Shown: positions 10,359 to 21,395 of the stretch, piece after piece
Layout: the number at the start of each line of letters is the position of its first letter
Position numbering within the stretch: the stretch's first letter is position 1
DNA from: Enoplolaimus lenunculus
Lineage: Eukaryota; Nematoda; Enoplea; Enoplida; Thoracostomopsidae
NCBI GenBank assembly: GCA_030248215.1
Contig: JASANG010001128.1
Coordinates: forward strand, 124,001 to 188,000
DNA length: 64,000 nucleotides
Reading direction: 5' to 3'
Notes under the pieces: generated by a model
Databases searched by the model: none
What the model saw: only the letters and a program-made list of their open reading frames with translations
What the model was told of the DNA's origin: nothing
Position numbers and translations under genes: made by a program

Positions 10359-13292
10359 GATACTAATTCGTCAACTATGATACGACGTACAAACCGTCGA
10401 TCTAACAATCCTTACCAACCTGGCACTGTCGACCATACTTATATGGCAAAGTTCCCAAAAATTGGCCCCAATCAATCCCAACGATCGAGAAGATGCCTTA
10501 ACGATGGTCACGGACCAAAATCCAGCTTTGAACCAGACCACATTTTTCCTGCGCTCAGCCAGCCAGCGTCTGGGTCGCAGTTAAAGGAAGTTACTAACGG
10601 CATTGCAACTTACTGCTACCCCCAGAGCTGTAAGGCTACCGACGACCCTGTATTAGGGATCAATTCAGATCCAACATACAAATCGGGACCTGACCAGGGA
10701 CATGGATCGAAACTATCCGTATTTTCAAGAAGTCCAAAAATTTTGAGAAGTCATCGAAAAACAGCTGAGCCGATTTACAAAGCTATAGCGCCGATTTCGC
10801 GTAGCTCCAGTTTTACTTGGGTGCCTGAAAATGATGGACGTGTTTCGAACGCTGAAACGTTTGATTTCGAACAAAATGACAGTAATTCTCACAGGCAACG
10901 AGGAAATGTCTCAAACGCTCGTTTGGTCGAGTATATGGTCGACGAGAATCCGGCTAGCGACGCAACAGCGAATCAGAATCGATCCATTGACTCAACAGAA
11001 GATGACAGTCAATTTAGGATTTCGACATCCAATCAGAATCGTTTCCTCAATTCAACAGCCAATCAGAATAAATTTAGTAAGTCAACAGTCAATCAGAATC
11101 GAGTCAACAACGACGCATCCAATCAGAATCGATTTAGTAACAACTCGAAAGCCAATCAGAAAGGATTTCGCGACTATTCCACAACCAATGAGAAACCTGA
11201 GCGCCGCTACTCGCCAGAAACCAACAACCATTCAGAATCACGTTCATCGGAGCTAAGTGATCGTAGCTATGGCAACGATAATGTTGACGAGCAAAACAGT
11301 ACATTTTGTTCCCTGTCGTATTCTTACGAAGAGCAATTTTCAAGCACCGCCAACGAACGATCACAAGACGCCAGAACGGGAAATATGCTGATGGAACAAA
11401 AGCAAAATACCAACGACGATGAGTTAAACGCAATGGATACAACAAGCGATATGAGTTTGGAAAGTTCGGCTAATGTATCACCACAATTTGAGTTCAATTC
11501 AAAGGCCCAAGAAGATGCCCTATCGAGCATTAAATATTTGAATCTTCAGCGAAATTCAGGCCAAAACCAGGACAAGAATCGGGCAAATTTTGGTCAGGAA
11601 GAATGTTTCACGAATTCAAAATGGACCAGGACCCCTCGTATTAGAATGGGTTGCGCTGCAGTTCAAAGTTCGAAAAAATACACACCTTCAGTTACAGGAA
11701 ATAATCCTTGTTTCAAGCCGAATATTGAATACCAGGAAACGTGTTTGACTACTGCCGCCGCCGCGATGCCGTCCAGTTTCAAAGGACAGCGCGGCGAATT
11801 TTTTGGACTTGATAATTTGTCTACAAAGTCTGAAAAATGTGTTAAATGTACTCTTTACGATGAGCCAACAATGACAGAATCAGCAACCATTGTGCCTAGA
11901 AATAAATCTTTGCGTCAATCTTACGATAAACCAACCTCCGAAGCAGGTAATCTGCCAATGAACGTCAAGCATTCTGAGGTGAACACAAAGTATCCAATCA
12001 AAATCGTTGAGGTGAACCCAAAATATAACCAATCAGATGCGAATGATGCATGTGGATGCGACAACAAAATTTCATTGGGCGATAAAAAGATTGCTGAATT
12101 GATATATGATAATGTAGCAAATCACAGTATTGCACCACAAAAGGCAGCACCAGTTGTGGCCGACGACTATAAAGTTCGCTTGAACGCTGAAGAGGTACGG
12201 ATTAATGCTGAACAAAAGCAAATTCCTTCAAAACCAAACCAAAATTATGGCTTCGGTTTAGAATCGTCTGGCGAAACAGTTCAAAATTTTGGTTCAAATC
12301 TCCAAGAAATTCGTCAATCCGTTCGTTTATCTAATTCTTCTACTGGGCATGCCTCAAAACCGTCAGGTTTTAGCCGAGCACCGTTATCAGCATTTCAACC
12401 AATTGGAAAAGCGCAAATTCGAAACGTTATTTCAATAACGAATCATCAAATCACGAGCGGTCGCGGTGGACTGTCAACAGCCCATCAGAATTCAGAATTC
12501 ACAAACCCAAATTGCCAAGCACAACTGGGATTAACCAATCAAATTACATCTCGAACACAATCAGCCAATCAGCGTTCAGCGTTCAAAAATGACCGTTGCC
12601 AACCTCAACGGGAATCAACCAATGAGAATCCATCAAACCAGCCCACGCTTCAACCATTGGTCACTCGCCCGGCAAAGCCTGTGAGATCATCAAAACGTCC
12701 TACTCCTCCTATTGGTCCCTCGCTTGCAACTGCAACGGCGTTGTTTTCAACAAGCTCGATTGTTCAAGAAGATTCTACCCACGCGCGATGTGTTTGCACA
12801 AATTGCATACAAGCAACGCTGGATAATTTCGCTCGCCCTGCTGACTGTTGCTGTTCGCCAGATTCGTTTGTGGCAGCACCGGATTGTTGTTTACGGTTCA
12901 GTGAACACCAAGATCACCACCGACATCATAATCATCATCATCAACAAAAACAACAACATCATCAACAGCAAATAAAACACCAGCAACGTAAAGAACAACA
13001 GCAACAAGTCTCTCGAGACGCTTCGCTGACATCTGGGATTTTAGCCGACAGCGAGCGAATCCAATCTCAGATGACGTCATCGTCAAAGACCTCAACATCA
13101 ATGACATCATCGTCGATGACGTCATCGTGTAACTGTCATAGACGTCATTCGGCGCATAGACGTGCGATAGAGAAGACCCATGAGTGTTCGCAAGTGTTTG
13201 CAAAATCCTTTGATCCCAAATCGAGTGATGCAAGTGATGATAGCACTAGCGCAAGCTTTGATGTACGTTGCGAAGAAATTGTGTTGAAAAAG
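10359..13292 (+). CDS. DLC1/STARD13-like: Long N-terminal exon, disordered region of a DLC1/STARD13-like RhoGAP
   Basis: An open frame starts at ATG 10377 and ends at a strong donor, AAAAAG|GTAAGT, after codon 972 (phase 0). The frame is open a little further upstream, and CTTCAG at 10353-10358 could be an acceptor, so the exon may be internal with the true start further 5'. No folded domain is recognised. Visible parts: an Asn/Gln-rich stretch around residues 195-270 with repeated ANQNRF-like units; Cys clusters around residues 805-840 (CVCTNC, CCC, CCL); a His/Gln run around 845-880; and a Ser/Thr run (MTSSSKTSTSMTSSS) before an Arg-rich end. Assignment to the SAM-bearing gene downstream rests on strand, phase and lack of any gene end between them. 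Vertebrate DLC1 long forms also have a large unstructured 5' exon. A separate gene remains possible. Confidence 0.72.
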
Positions 13293-13345
13293 GTAAGTTC
13301 ACTGCTTGGCTTTGTACAATATTGGCTGATGTTTTGTTTAGGCAC

Positions 13346-13501
13346 GAGGCCTGTAGCCAGCTCACCTTACTAAGGGAGTTAAAAATTATTCAACAACGGC
13401 ATACAAGGGTTTTCGTTGACTTGCAAGCAAGGTTGAAAATTTACTAGTGATAAAAATAATTCCAGACGGTCTGTACCCGCTCCTTGGATACGGGTCCGTT
13501 A
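13346..13501 (+). mobile_element. Family A MITE in the first intron
   Basis: Reads GAGGCCTGTAGCCAGCTCAC at the left and CCTTGGATACGGGTCCG at the right with the family core GGCATACAAGGGTTTTCG and TTGCAAGCAAGGTTGAAAAT. It begins about 50 bp after the splice donor of the long exon. Confidence 0.75.
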
Positions 13502-13906
13502 TGCAACTTTCACAGTAGCTTGCGTAGAGACTAGAATTGCGAAACAATTTGTATTGCACCCGTAACAAGCTTGCATTTTTGATTTGATTTCGCTGGCAGT
13601 TATTAAATAATTTATTTCTGTTTTTTAAAACAATTCCTTCATTAAAGTTTGTTAGTAATGAACTATTGACCAGATATACGCGCTATATATGTCATGTCTC
13701 AAACACATGTTTGTCCAAGTTGGCAACATTAACATCCCAAACACCATTTTTATATTTAGAGCAGCGCAAAACAACTACTGGAATGCAAACTGGTTTTGAT
13801 TGCGACAAAAGCAACATTAAACTTGCTCGTCAGTTAAGTCCAAAAGCCACATAGTGGGTTCTGTATTTAACTGTATACATTTCGCAAAAGTTGTCTTTAC
13901 TTTTAG

Positions 13907-14170
13907 GACTTAGACATCTTACCGCAACGACAAATACGTCAACCTGAAGCGTTCCAACAGTACATCCGGGCCGGACCGGAACCAGATCCCGTGGTTATAA
14001 GCCGGAACTCAAATCGTGGTCTGCCATTTCCGGTAGCTCTTGCCCAGCTCAACGACCTCCAGTCACCTGCCCCTCGAGCTTCTGGAGGCGGTGGCTCACT
14101 GCAAGATTTGTTGGCGACACCGGAAAACGATGATGACGACGATGTTTTTGGTGAAGCTGACAGCCAAGTG
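13907..14170 (+). CDS. DLC1/STARD13-like: Exon 2 of the N-terminal region
   Basis: The exon lies between acceptor TCTTTACTTTTAG and donor CAAGTG|GTAAGTGA. It is 264 nt, exactly 88 codons, and phase 0 at both ends, matching the end of the 972-codon exon. The translation starts DLDILPQRQIRQPEAF and ends in a Gly-Ser turn, an LQDLLATPEN stretch and five Asp residues before VFGEADSQV. The Pro-rich, acidic make-up fits a linker, and I do not recognise a domain. The next exon is also open only in phase 0 at its start, which supports the chain. Functional assignment is by linkage only. Confidence 0.7.
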
Positions 14171-14200
14171 GTAAGTGACTACATCACCACATTAATTTTT

Positions 14201-14272
14201 AGGGGGACAGCTTGCCCTGGAAAAATTTTGCCCCCCCCCCCCCGGAAAAGTTTCAACCTTGCTTGTAAATAA
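14201..14272 (-). mobile_element. Truncated family A MITE beside a minisatellite
   Basis: GGGGGACAGCTTGCCCTGG, GGAAAAATTTTGCCCC and CAACCTTGCTTGTAAAT are the first half of a reversed family A element. The second half is missing and the sequence passes into the 45-bp minisatellite about 15 bp later. Confidence 0.6.
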
Positions 14273-14290
14273 GTCAACGATGTTCGGAAA

Positions 14291-15239
14291 AATAGAATCT
14301 AACAGCATAACAGTTAAGCTATGCTCTATAGTGCCGCTAGAAGCTAACAGCATAACAGTTAAGCTATGCTCTATAGTGCCGCTAGAAGCTAACAGCATAA
14401 CAGTTAAGCCACGCTCTATAGTGCCGCTAGAAGCTAACAGCATAACAGTTAAGCTATGCTCTATAGTGCCGCTAGAAGCTAACAGCATAACAGTTAAGCT
14501 ATGCTCTATAGTGCCGCTAGAAGCTAACAGCATAACAGTTAAGCCACGCTCTATAGTGCCGCTAGAAGCTAACAGCATAACAGTTAAGCTATGCTCTATA
14601 GTGCCGCTAGAAGCTAACAGCATAACAGTTAAGCTATGCTCTATAGTGCCGCTAGAAGCTAACAGCATAACAGTTAAGCTATGCTCTATAGTGCCGCTAG
14701 AAGCTAACAGCATAACAGTTAAGCTATGCTCTATAGTGCCGCTAGAAGCTAACAGCATAACAGTTAAGCCACGCTCTATAGTGCCGCTAGAAGCTAACAG
14801 CATAACAGTTAAGCTATGCTCTATAGTGCCGCTAGAAGCTAACAGCATAACAGTTAAGCCACGCTCTATAGTGCCGCTAGAAGCTAACAGCATAACAGTT
14901 AAGCTATGCTCTATAGTGCCGCTAGAAGCTAACAGCATAACAGTTAAGCTATGCTCTATAGTGCCGCTAGAAGCTAACAGCATAACAGTTAAGCTATGCT
15001 CTATAGTGCCGCTAGAAGCTAACAGCATAACAGTTAAGCTATGCTCTATAGTGCCGCTAGAAGCTAACAGCATAACAGTTAAGCTATGCTCTATAGTGCC
15101 GCTAGAAGCTAACAGCATAACAGTTAAGCCACGCTCTATAGTGCCGCTAGAAGCTAACAGCATAACAGTTAAGCTATGCTCTATAGTGCCGCTAGAAGCT
15201 AACAGCATAACAGTTAAGCTATGCTCTATAGTGCCGCTG
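14291..15239. repeat. 45-bp minisatellite, 21 units, two variants
   Basis: Units of AGCTAACAGCATAACAGTTA + AGCTATGCTCTATAGTGCCG + CTAGA repeat 21 times with essentially no other change. Sixteen units carry AAGCTATGCTC and five (units 3, 6, 11, 13 and 19) carry AAGCCACGCTC. The 45-bp length is a multiple of three and no frame-breaking stop occurs in one frame of each strand, which explains open frames of about 338 codons on both strands. It lies in the intron between exons 2 and 3, so it is not coding. Each majority unit can pair AGCATA with TATGCT. Confidence 0.97.
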
Positions 15240-15253
15240 TCCGTCTTCTTACA

Positions 15254-15440
15254 AATATCACGACAATTAGTCGCCTGACCAAACTCGTCGACTGACGTTT
15301 TTTAATTAAAACTCGCCAACTCGACAATTTGTCGTTAACCATTATGCCTTGGCTTAGGCTTATCATTATGCTTAGGATTATGCTTAGGCTTAAGCCCAGG
15401 ACACTGTTGTGCGACGAGTTGTCGGGCAACGAGCTGCAGA
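15254..15440. repeat. Family D element
   Basis: ATCACGACAATTAGTCGCC at the left, CTCGACAATTTGTCG in the middle, TTAGGCTTA-type centre, then AGGACACTGTTGTGCGACGA with GTTGTCGGGC at the right. The layout matches the copies at 9.9 and 43.25 kb. Confidence 0.6.
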
Positions 15441-15675
15441 TTCCTTCGTACGCCAATGCATGCAGATGAAAGCACAACAGCTTGCTGTGGCACGTGCAGG
15501 CGCGCAGTATTATGGTTGATGCGAATACTTTTTTCTGATTGGCTAAGTCATCGCCATCTATTGGCTGCCTACTGGTTTGTTTTAATGAGCAAAGCGGAAT
15601 CAAGCAGGATTACGACTATCGAGTAACCATCCAATCAGAAAACACAGATTTGTCTGACATGATTCCGCCTTTGGC

Positions 15676-15743
15676 TAGCCCAAGTCGTAATTCCGCATTG
15701 GACTAGCCCAAATCGGAATTGGGCTGAAGTACGACTTGGGCTA
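15676..15743. mobile_element. Family K small foldback element
   Basis: TAGCCCAAGTCGTAATTCCG at the left pairs with GTACGACTTGGGCTA at the right, and the centre holds another inverted pair (CAAATCGGAATTGGGC). Related text is at 25.8 and 45.8 kb. About 68 bp, no coding capacity. Confidence 0.6.
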
Positions 15744-15828
15744 CGGCATACATACGACAAAATTATTTTGTTGAGGTTGTTTATTCTGTATATTCCGAAG
15801 ATAAATATTTCATATATTTCTATTTTAG

Positions 15829-15874
15829 AAACGACGAAGCAACAAGAAATTGACCAGAAGACAAACACTTAATG
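15829..15874 (+). CDS. DLC1/STARD13-like: Small basic exon 3 (46 bp)
   Basis: The exon sits between acceptor TATATTTCTATTTTAG and donor CTTAATG|GTAAGTAT. Only phase 0 is open, giving KRRSNKKLTRRQTLN plus one base, and the previous exon ends in phase 0. The peptide is strongly basic. The exon ends in phase 1. The nearest downstream coding exon can accept that phase only if its acceptor is the AG at 39402-39403 (GGTCTATAG|GGGGTT); the acceptor at 39304-39305 would hit a stop after about 22 codons. Either that is the junction, or this exon joins an exon I missed in the 23.4 kb intron. Confidence 0.6.
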
Positions 15875-16317
15875 GTAAGTATGAATTTAACATTGAAAGG
15901 GTATAATGGGTGCAACCAGATATTAGTGTACCGGAACCGACCAGGTACTTATATTGAATTTTTTACCGAAGCAGGAACCGGATACTGGATATGTTGAAAT
16001 AATTTATTTTTTCGCTGTACTTCTAGCGTGCTCAAGGTTTTCGTCTGTTATAAAATTGATAATTGCTGCTGTTAAATTGAAATTATACAAAAATGTGTTT
16101 AACTCTCGTTCGCTTAAGTTAAAAATAGTTAAAACGTATCACAACTTGAATTTCTTGACTTGCCCAGAAATGTAATCTCAGCCAGATATTATAAACGCTT
16201 ACTTGTAAAAAGCAATTTTATGATATTTGGTACCACAACTGTAAATATCCGGTATGCGGTTGGAGGCTGCCACCAGCAAGCAAGCTAGATCTTAATCTGA
16301 TCCGGGGTTGAAACCTT

Positions 16318-16504
16318 GGGCCCATGTTACTTTTAGGTTCATCCAGGTTTCTAGTTGGTCTGTAAAAGACTAAATTTAGATTCTAGATTGCATTTTTTGT
16401 TTAGGCTTAGGCTTACGAACACACTTGTGCAACGCTTAGGCTTAGGCTTAGGTAGAAGAATACACGCTTAATCTACTGTTACGCCCTTAAAAGTAACATT
16501 GGCC
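16318..16504 (+). mobile_element. Family B2 MITE
   Basis: Left end GGGCCCATGTTACTTTTAGG and right end CTTAAAAGTAACATTGGCC are inverted. The interior has GTCTGTAAAAGACTAAATTT and three TTAGGC words. The same layout recurs at 21.73, 27.02 and 32.68 kb. No clean target duplication is readable here. Confidence 0.75.
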
Positions 16505-17533
16505 AGAAGTTGTATATTTCGTAGAAACCTCATTAAAATCGAGGAACGTCTATATTTCTGTATTTTGCGTCTAGACATTGTTTAATTGTTATATTTTATA
16601 TCTGTAAACACAACTGAACAGGGCTGCCAACTATCAATATTGAACTAATTTTGACCGACATTCTTATACGCCTTGCCTGAAAAAGCTTTATGATCAATAC
16701 GAGGCAGGAGGGTGCCTAAGAAAGGGCGCCACCCTCGTACCTTAGTCCCACCCATAGGTCAAAAATATCTAGAGTTGAAAGAAATCGATTTTGCGTAAAT
16801 TTTGTTCTGCCCTCGCGATACATTTTCCTGCCACCTTTCACTATTAAATTCCTGGTACCTGGACTGGCAAAGCTAAGCGGTTTCAATCACCTAAAATAGC
16901 CAAAGATAGCGAACTGTGTTGAATAAATGAAATGGTTCAAAACCAAAATATATTTTAATTAATATACATGTATAAACTGGATTGCTATAATCAAGAGTGT
17001 CCACAAAAAATCATATTTAGGGGCTGCCGAATGGGAACCCCTACAATGGCAATTCAAGATTGTTTACTTATAGACCGAGTCGATTTGAGGGACACCAGTA
17101 GAATTTGGAAGGACACGGCCCTCCAATGCGCCGTGTAGTGACGCCCTTGGCTATAATTCAAAATATAGCCGTAAAATCGGTACCTCAAAGAAAACTTGTG
17201 TTAGCCTCTTGCTAGTAAGCCTACATACACGTGTGATATGAAGCATATATTCCCTAAAACAACAGGAAAGGCATGGACCTTTTAACCTTCTGGATCTTAG
17301 AGGTCAAAGGTGTGTCCTCGATTACTACGCTTGTTCTCAGAATACGTTTATCTAAAGTTATACTATGCCGAGATTAAACCTTGACTACACGCTTGTCTCA
17401 CTAGTATTTTAGACGAAATATTTGGTCGAAACAGGATTGTTCTGTTTTACCAGAGAAAATTTGCAGCTGTCCCAATTTTCCTGGTGACGTGCCCCCATGA
17501 CCTAAATGATGACTGCCAATGTATAAAATAAGT

Positions 17534-17580
17534 TCGTAACAGTAGTATAAGCATATTCCTAAGTCGAAGCCTAAGCGGAT
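17534..17580 (-). mobile_element. Family B end fragment
   Basis: GTTCGTAACAGTAGTATAAG followed by CATATTCCTAAG is the reversed right end of a family B element. The rest has been lost. The surrounding 16.5-17.85 kb shows no other feature I can support. Confidence 0.4.
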
Positions 17581-17845
17581 CTACGTCAATTAGCTAAAAT
17601 GTTTAGAAATTGTTATTGAAAAATATAGTCAATTGCGGTAAATAACATTTTTCGACTACTCGTTTCTTTGTGCCACGTCATCAATGTGACCCACCAATCA
17701 AAATGATTTATTTTTGAATTAAATGTGTAGCACCTGCCAGTTACGAAGGTCAGCGGGGGTTACTGGGTAAAATTCGAAATTTGGTTGAAATTTTCGTGGT
17801 CATTTTATTGTTGGTTTGAATTTAACATTATCATGGTAGCGTCAG

Positions 17846-18180
17846 AGGTGGATCTAAAAATTTTTGACGTTGGCAAATTTTATGAAACGCAAAAATTGTA
17901 ACGTGGGGACCTTATCATTTTATCACCAAAAAATTTTCTGAGAGCAAAGAATTGTAAGGTAGGAGGGATATTACCATTTTAAACAATTCTGTGGGAAAAA
18001 TTGATTTTTACAAAAAATTTTCTGAGGAGAAAAATTGTAAGGTAGGGAGGGACCTTACTATTTTAACACAAAAAATGTTAAGATGGGCCGGATTTTTGGA
18101 AAAGGGAAAGATTTTGTATTTTAAGTTGGAAAGAAACGATTTCCACCGGGGAAAAGTAATATTTTCGCGGGGGGTTTGGT
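17846..18180 (+). mobile_element. Family G element, expanded interior
   Basis: Starts GAGGTGGATCTAAAAATTTT and carries the phrase AAAAATTGTAAGGTAGGGAGG in tandem-like repetition. It is about 335 bp, longer than the other copies, through extra interior phrases. The right end is not clear. Confidence 0.55.
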
Positions 18181-18430
18181 TCGAGGTCTGACAACTGGTA
18201 TCGGAACATACAGGCTACAACTATTTTTGCTTCAAATATTTAATCTATTGGGAGTGGATCCTATCGGGAGTGGAACCACGATTTTATTTCGCAAGGGTTA
18301 TACATTTTAGACAAATTGATGATTAAGCTTAGCAAACGAGGAAATTTTATTAATGACAAGTATGCGATATTGGTTAATTTTAAAACCTGTAAAAGTGCCC
18401 GTTTTCTATTAAGTTTTCCGCTTCTGTATA

Positions 18431-18641
18431 CACAGCAAAAATGGTGAGACAAATTGACTCTCTCCGAAATAGGTTTTTCCGGACTGCACAAATTGAGTCA
18501 AAATTCGACTCCGCCAGAGTCAAATTCGACTAACCAAGCGACACAGTCGAATTTGACTCTGGCGGAGTCAAATTTTGACTCAGTAGTCCGGAAAAGCCTA
18601 TTTCGGCGACAATTAATATTTGACTTACCATTTTTGGAGTG
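18431..18641. mobile_element. Family C foldback MITE with TA target
   Basis: CACAGCAAAAATGGTGAG at the left pairs with CTTACCATTTTTGGAGTG at the right, and TA flanks both sides. Inside are nested inverted GAGTCAAATT and AATTTGACTC units with CGACTCCGCCAGAGTC and GACTCTGGCGGAGTC. The whole can fold into one long hairpin. A TA duplication points to the Tc1/mariner group. Confidence 0.85.
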
Positions 18642-18779
18642 TATATTCTGTGACTATAATCTATTGTATACACGTAAGCCACCTGCCTTAATAGAATTTT
18701 ATTTTGTTGCAAACTTCCGTTTTGAATTCCCATAGAATGTTCAGCCATCTGTGACAAACAAACCCGAACAACAGCTCAT

Positions 18780-18930
18780 CTTTGCCAGTTGAAGCTAAGT
18801 ATTTTTCAGGAGCGGCATACAAGACTTTCGATGACTTACAAGCAAGGTTGAAAATGTTCTTGAGGGAGCCAAATTTCTTCCTCCTAGGGAAGCTGAGCAC
18901 TCGCGGGCCCCCTACTGGCTACACGGCCGG
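18780..18930 (+). mobile_element. Family A MITE, left end lost
   Basis: Core text TTTTTCAGGAGCGGCATACA, GATGACTTACAAGCAAGG and the right end CTACTGGCTACACGGCC are present. The left CAGGCCCGTAGCC end is not readable. Confidence 0.65.
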
Positions 18931-19241
18931 TGGCCATCCTATTTTCACCACTCTGACGAATTTTTTGACACACACAGCGTTAGTCAGTTCTATCTGACAA
19001 TTGTGATAAGTGTTATACACAGTTGAGAATACGTCACGGACCTTTGATAAAAGCGACAATTATGCGTTTACCGCTGCTATCTGCAATGCTTATAAATCTT
19101 TAGGCTTGCAATTAAATTTCTTTAACCGGGTTGTTTACACGTCTTTGCCGAGCACATAACATCTGTCGACAACTAATTCTAATAAGATATTTCTATTTAT
19201 TGGCCAAACCTGAACTATCACGTATAAATATATGTAAATAT

Positions 19242-19413
19242 CGGGCCTGTAGCTAACGGGGCAGAGGGGGAGGGTTCTGGGGCCCCGTATAAAAAATTTG
19301 CCCCCCCCCCCTGTGAAAATTTTCAACCTTGCTTGTAAGTCATCGAAAACCCTTGTATGCCCCTTCAGGAAATTTTTTAGCCCCCCTAGCAAGGTAAGCT
19401 GGCTGCTGTCCTG
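19242..19413 (-). mobile_element. Family A MITE, reverse copy
   Basis: Ends CGGGCCTGTAGCTAACGGGG and AAGGTAAGCTGGCTGCTGTC with CTG. The core has CAACCTTGCTTGTAAGTCAT and GAAAACCCTTGTATGCCCC. Flanks GTAAATAT and GTGAAGAT match at six of eight positions, consistent with a decayed 8-bp duplication. Confidence 0.75.
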
Positions 19414-19587
19414 GTGAAGATATATGTCAACCTTCGAGTCGTATTTAATTCAATTAATTAAACTCGAAGGAGTTTAGTTTGAAATCCGACGGTTAAATTT
19501 AGGCACCGTTAGGTTATAAACAAGGTTTTAGAAGTCTGAATCAGTTTTTGGCTTCTTAGACCGTCATACCAAGAGTAATTTAGGTCG

Positions 19588-19752
19588 AATGTACCATTGC
19601 CCGACAATTTGTCTCATGACAACAACTATCAGTCTGAAATCTGATCGACTCGACAATTTGTCCACTGTGCTGCTTAAGATTTAGGTTTAAGCTTTAAATG
19701 CTTAGGCTTAGGTTTACAATGCTATCGGGCGACAAAATTTTCGTAGATTTCC
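19588..19752. repeat. Family D element
   Basis: GCCCGACAATTTGTCTCATG, CTGATCGACTCGACAATTTG, a TTAGGCTTAGG centre and CGGGCGACAAAATTTTCGTA reproduce the family D layout in decayed form. Confidence 0.5.
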
Positions 19753-19951
19753 GTACGGTTTATGAACATTTCGTAGCGAGAAAACGTATTTTTTAGTGTT
19801 TGTTTTTGAAGATTTCAAAATTGTAAAGTTCAACTTTCGAGATGTGTAAAAATCTGTCTGTTCAAGCTCAAGCTAATATATTCACATATCAGTCCGTAAA
19901 TCCAAAAAATGTATGCGATTCAGAATTTTTTAAGAAACAAATTAGGTTGCG

Positions 19952-20356
19952 CTAGTGACCCGAATGAGAAGAGGGTCCCCATTTTGAGTCCCAATCAGTA
20001 GGAGTCCGAATCCTTAAAAAGAGTACGTACGCGGATAGAGTCCTTAAACCCTAATTAGAGTCCATAAATGTCAATTATCCCTAATTATAGCGCATAAATG
20101 ACTACAGGACGAAATAAAGTTAAGTTCGAATAAGTTTTGAAAGCACTTGCATTATTGCTCAAGCTATTGACACAAGACAAATAAACGTTTAATTCGACGG
20201 ACAGTTACAATACCGGATATATATCTGTAACGAAGGGCGGCGGAGGGCTGGTTGGAAATAAATAACATCCGTAACCGAATAACAAGGGGGGTACCCTCTG
20301 GAAAGGCCAAATAAATATCAGTTCCCGTCCCTCTCTTATTCGGGTCACTACAGTAG
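19952..20356 (+). mobile_element. Family E element, copy 1
   Basis: CTAGTGACCCGAATGAGAAG at the left and TCTTATTCGGGTCACTACAG at the right are inverted. The interior has TAGAGTCCTTAAACCCTAAT and AAATAAACGTTTAATTCGAC. About 400 bp. A further 110 bp to its left (about 19840-19951) is also shared with the copy at 57.35 kb. Confidence 0.8.
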
Positions 20357-20733
20357 GCTTTAAGGGCTGTGGTTCGAAAAGAATTTTTTTAATATTCCAA
20401 TTCCGATTCCGATATAATCCAGATCCGCTTTGTGCTCTGCTACAATATTCACATTTCCCAATTTCAGCAAACATTGTGTTTTTTTCTAAATTCTGAAAAT
20501 AGTTTTCAAACTGTTTTTAACAAAATATTTTACAGCAAATTTTGGTTAAGTTTGAGTTTCGCTTCAGGCAACGATTATTATATATGGAGGTTATCGAATC
20601 TCAATGATTTGCAAGACTAATTTGTATCGAAAGTCTTTGTTTACATTAAAGTTTTTAAATTTAGTTGCTATCATGAGCGAATGCCAGTAATGCAAACAAC
20701 TTACAACAGATTCTGAACAAACTCCAATTGTAA

Positions 20734-21182
20734 TGAGCCGAATAAGACGGGGTTAATGAGACAGGGGTCCCTATTTTGACCCCAATCAATAAGAGTCCGT
20801 ATCCCTAATAACAGTCTGTAAGCGGATAGAGTCCTTAAACCCTAATTAGAGTCCATAAATGTCAATTATTCCTAATTGTAGCGCATAAATGACTCCAGGA
20901 CCAAATAGTTTGAGTTAGAAACTTTAAAGCATACTTAAGTTTTGAAGGAACATTTGTAAGTATAACCTTGCATTATTGTTCAAGCTATTGTCACGACAAA
21001 TAACCGTTTAATTCAACGGATAGTTGCAACGCCGTAGATATCAGTATACCAAAATGCGACATAGGGCGATAGGGCGGGTTAAAAATAATTGACGGTCTGT
21101 AACCGAATAATAAAGGGTGTGGTAACCTCAGGAGAGGTCAAATAAATATCAGTCCACCCATCTTATTCGGGTCACTACAGTA
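20734..21182 (+). mobile_element. Family E element, copy 2
   Basis: Left end GAGCCGAATAAGACGGGG, right end TCTTATTCGGGTCACTACAG. The interior is collinear with copy 1 (AATAAGAGTCCGT-like, TAGAGTCCTTAAACCCTAAT, GGTAACCTCAGGAGAGGTCA). The two copies lie 0.4 kb apart in the same orientation. Confidence 0.8.
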
Positions 21183-21265
21183 GGCTGTTTGGTGGTCGCT
21201 TAGCTTTAGGTTTATCCATCAATGTAGACTTATTGATGTTTTGTCGCTTCCGCTTAACCTAAAGA

Positions 21266-21395
21266 CATGCCCGTAGACAGTTCACCTTGCTAGTGGCGCA
21301 GAAAAATGTTTCAGGAGGGGCATACAAGGCTTTTCGTAAGTCTTACAAGGAAGGCTGAAAGCGTTGTAAGGGGTGCAAAAGTGTTTCTAGGTGAC
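21266..21395 (+). mobile_element. Family A MITE, right end lost
   Basis: ATGCCCGTAGACAGTTCACC, TTTCAGGAGGGGCATACAAG and GGTGCAAAAGTGTTTCTAGG follow the family A order. The terminal GGCTACGGGCCTG is not present. Confidence 0.6.

Noticed and set aside
10831-11256. Second plus-strand frame of 141 codons
   Set aside because: Overlaps the long coding exon in another frame; it owes its length to the in-frame repeats.
14192-15278. Open frames of about 338 codons on both strands
   Set aside because: They are produced by the 45-bp minisatellite, whose unit is 15 codons without stops. They have no start context or domain and lie in an intron.
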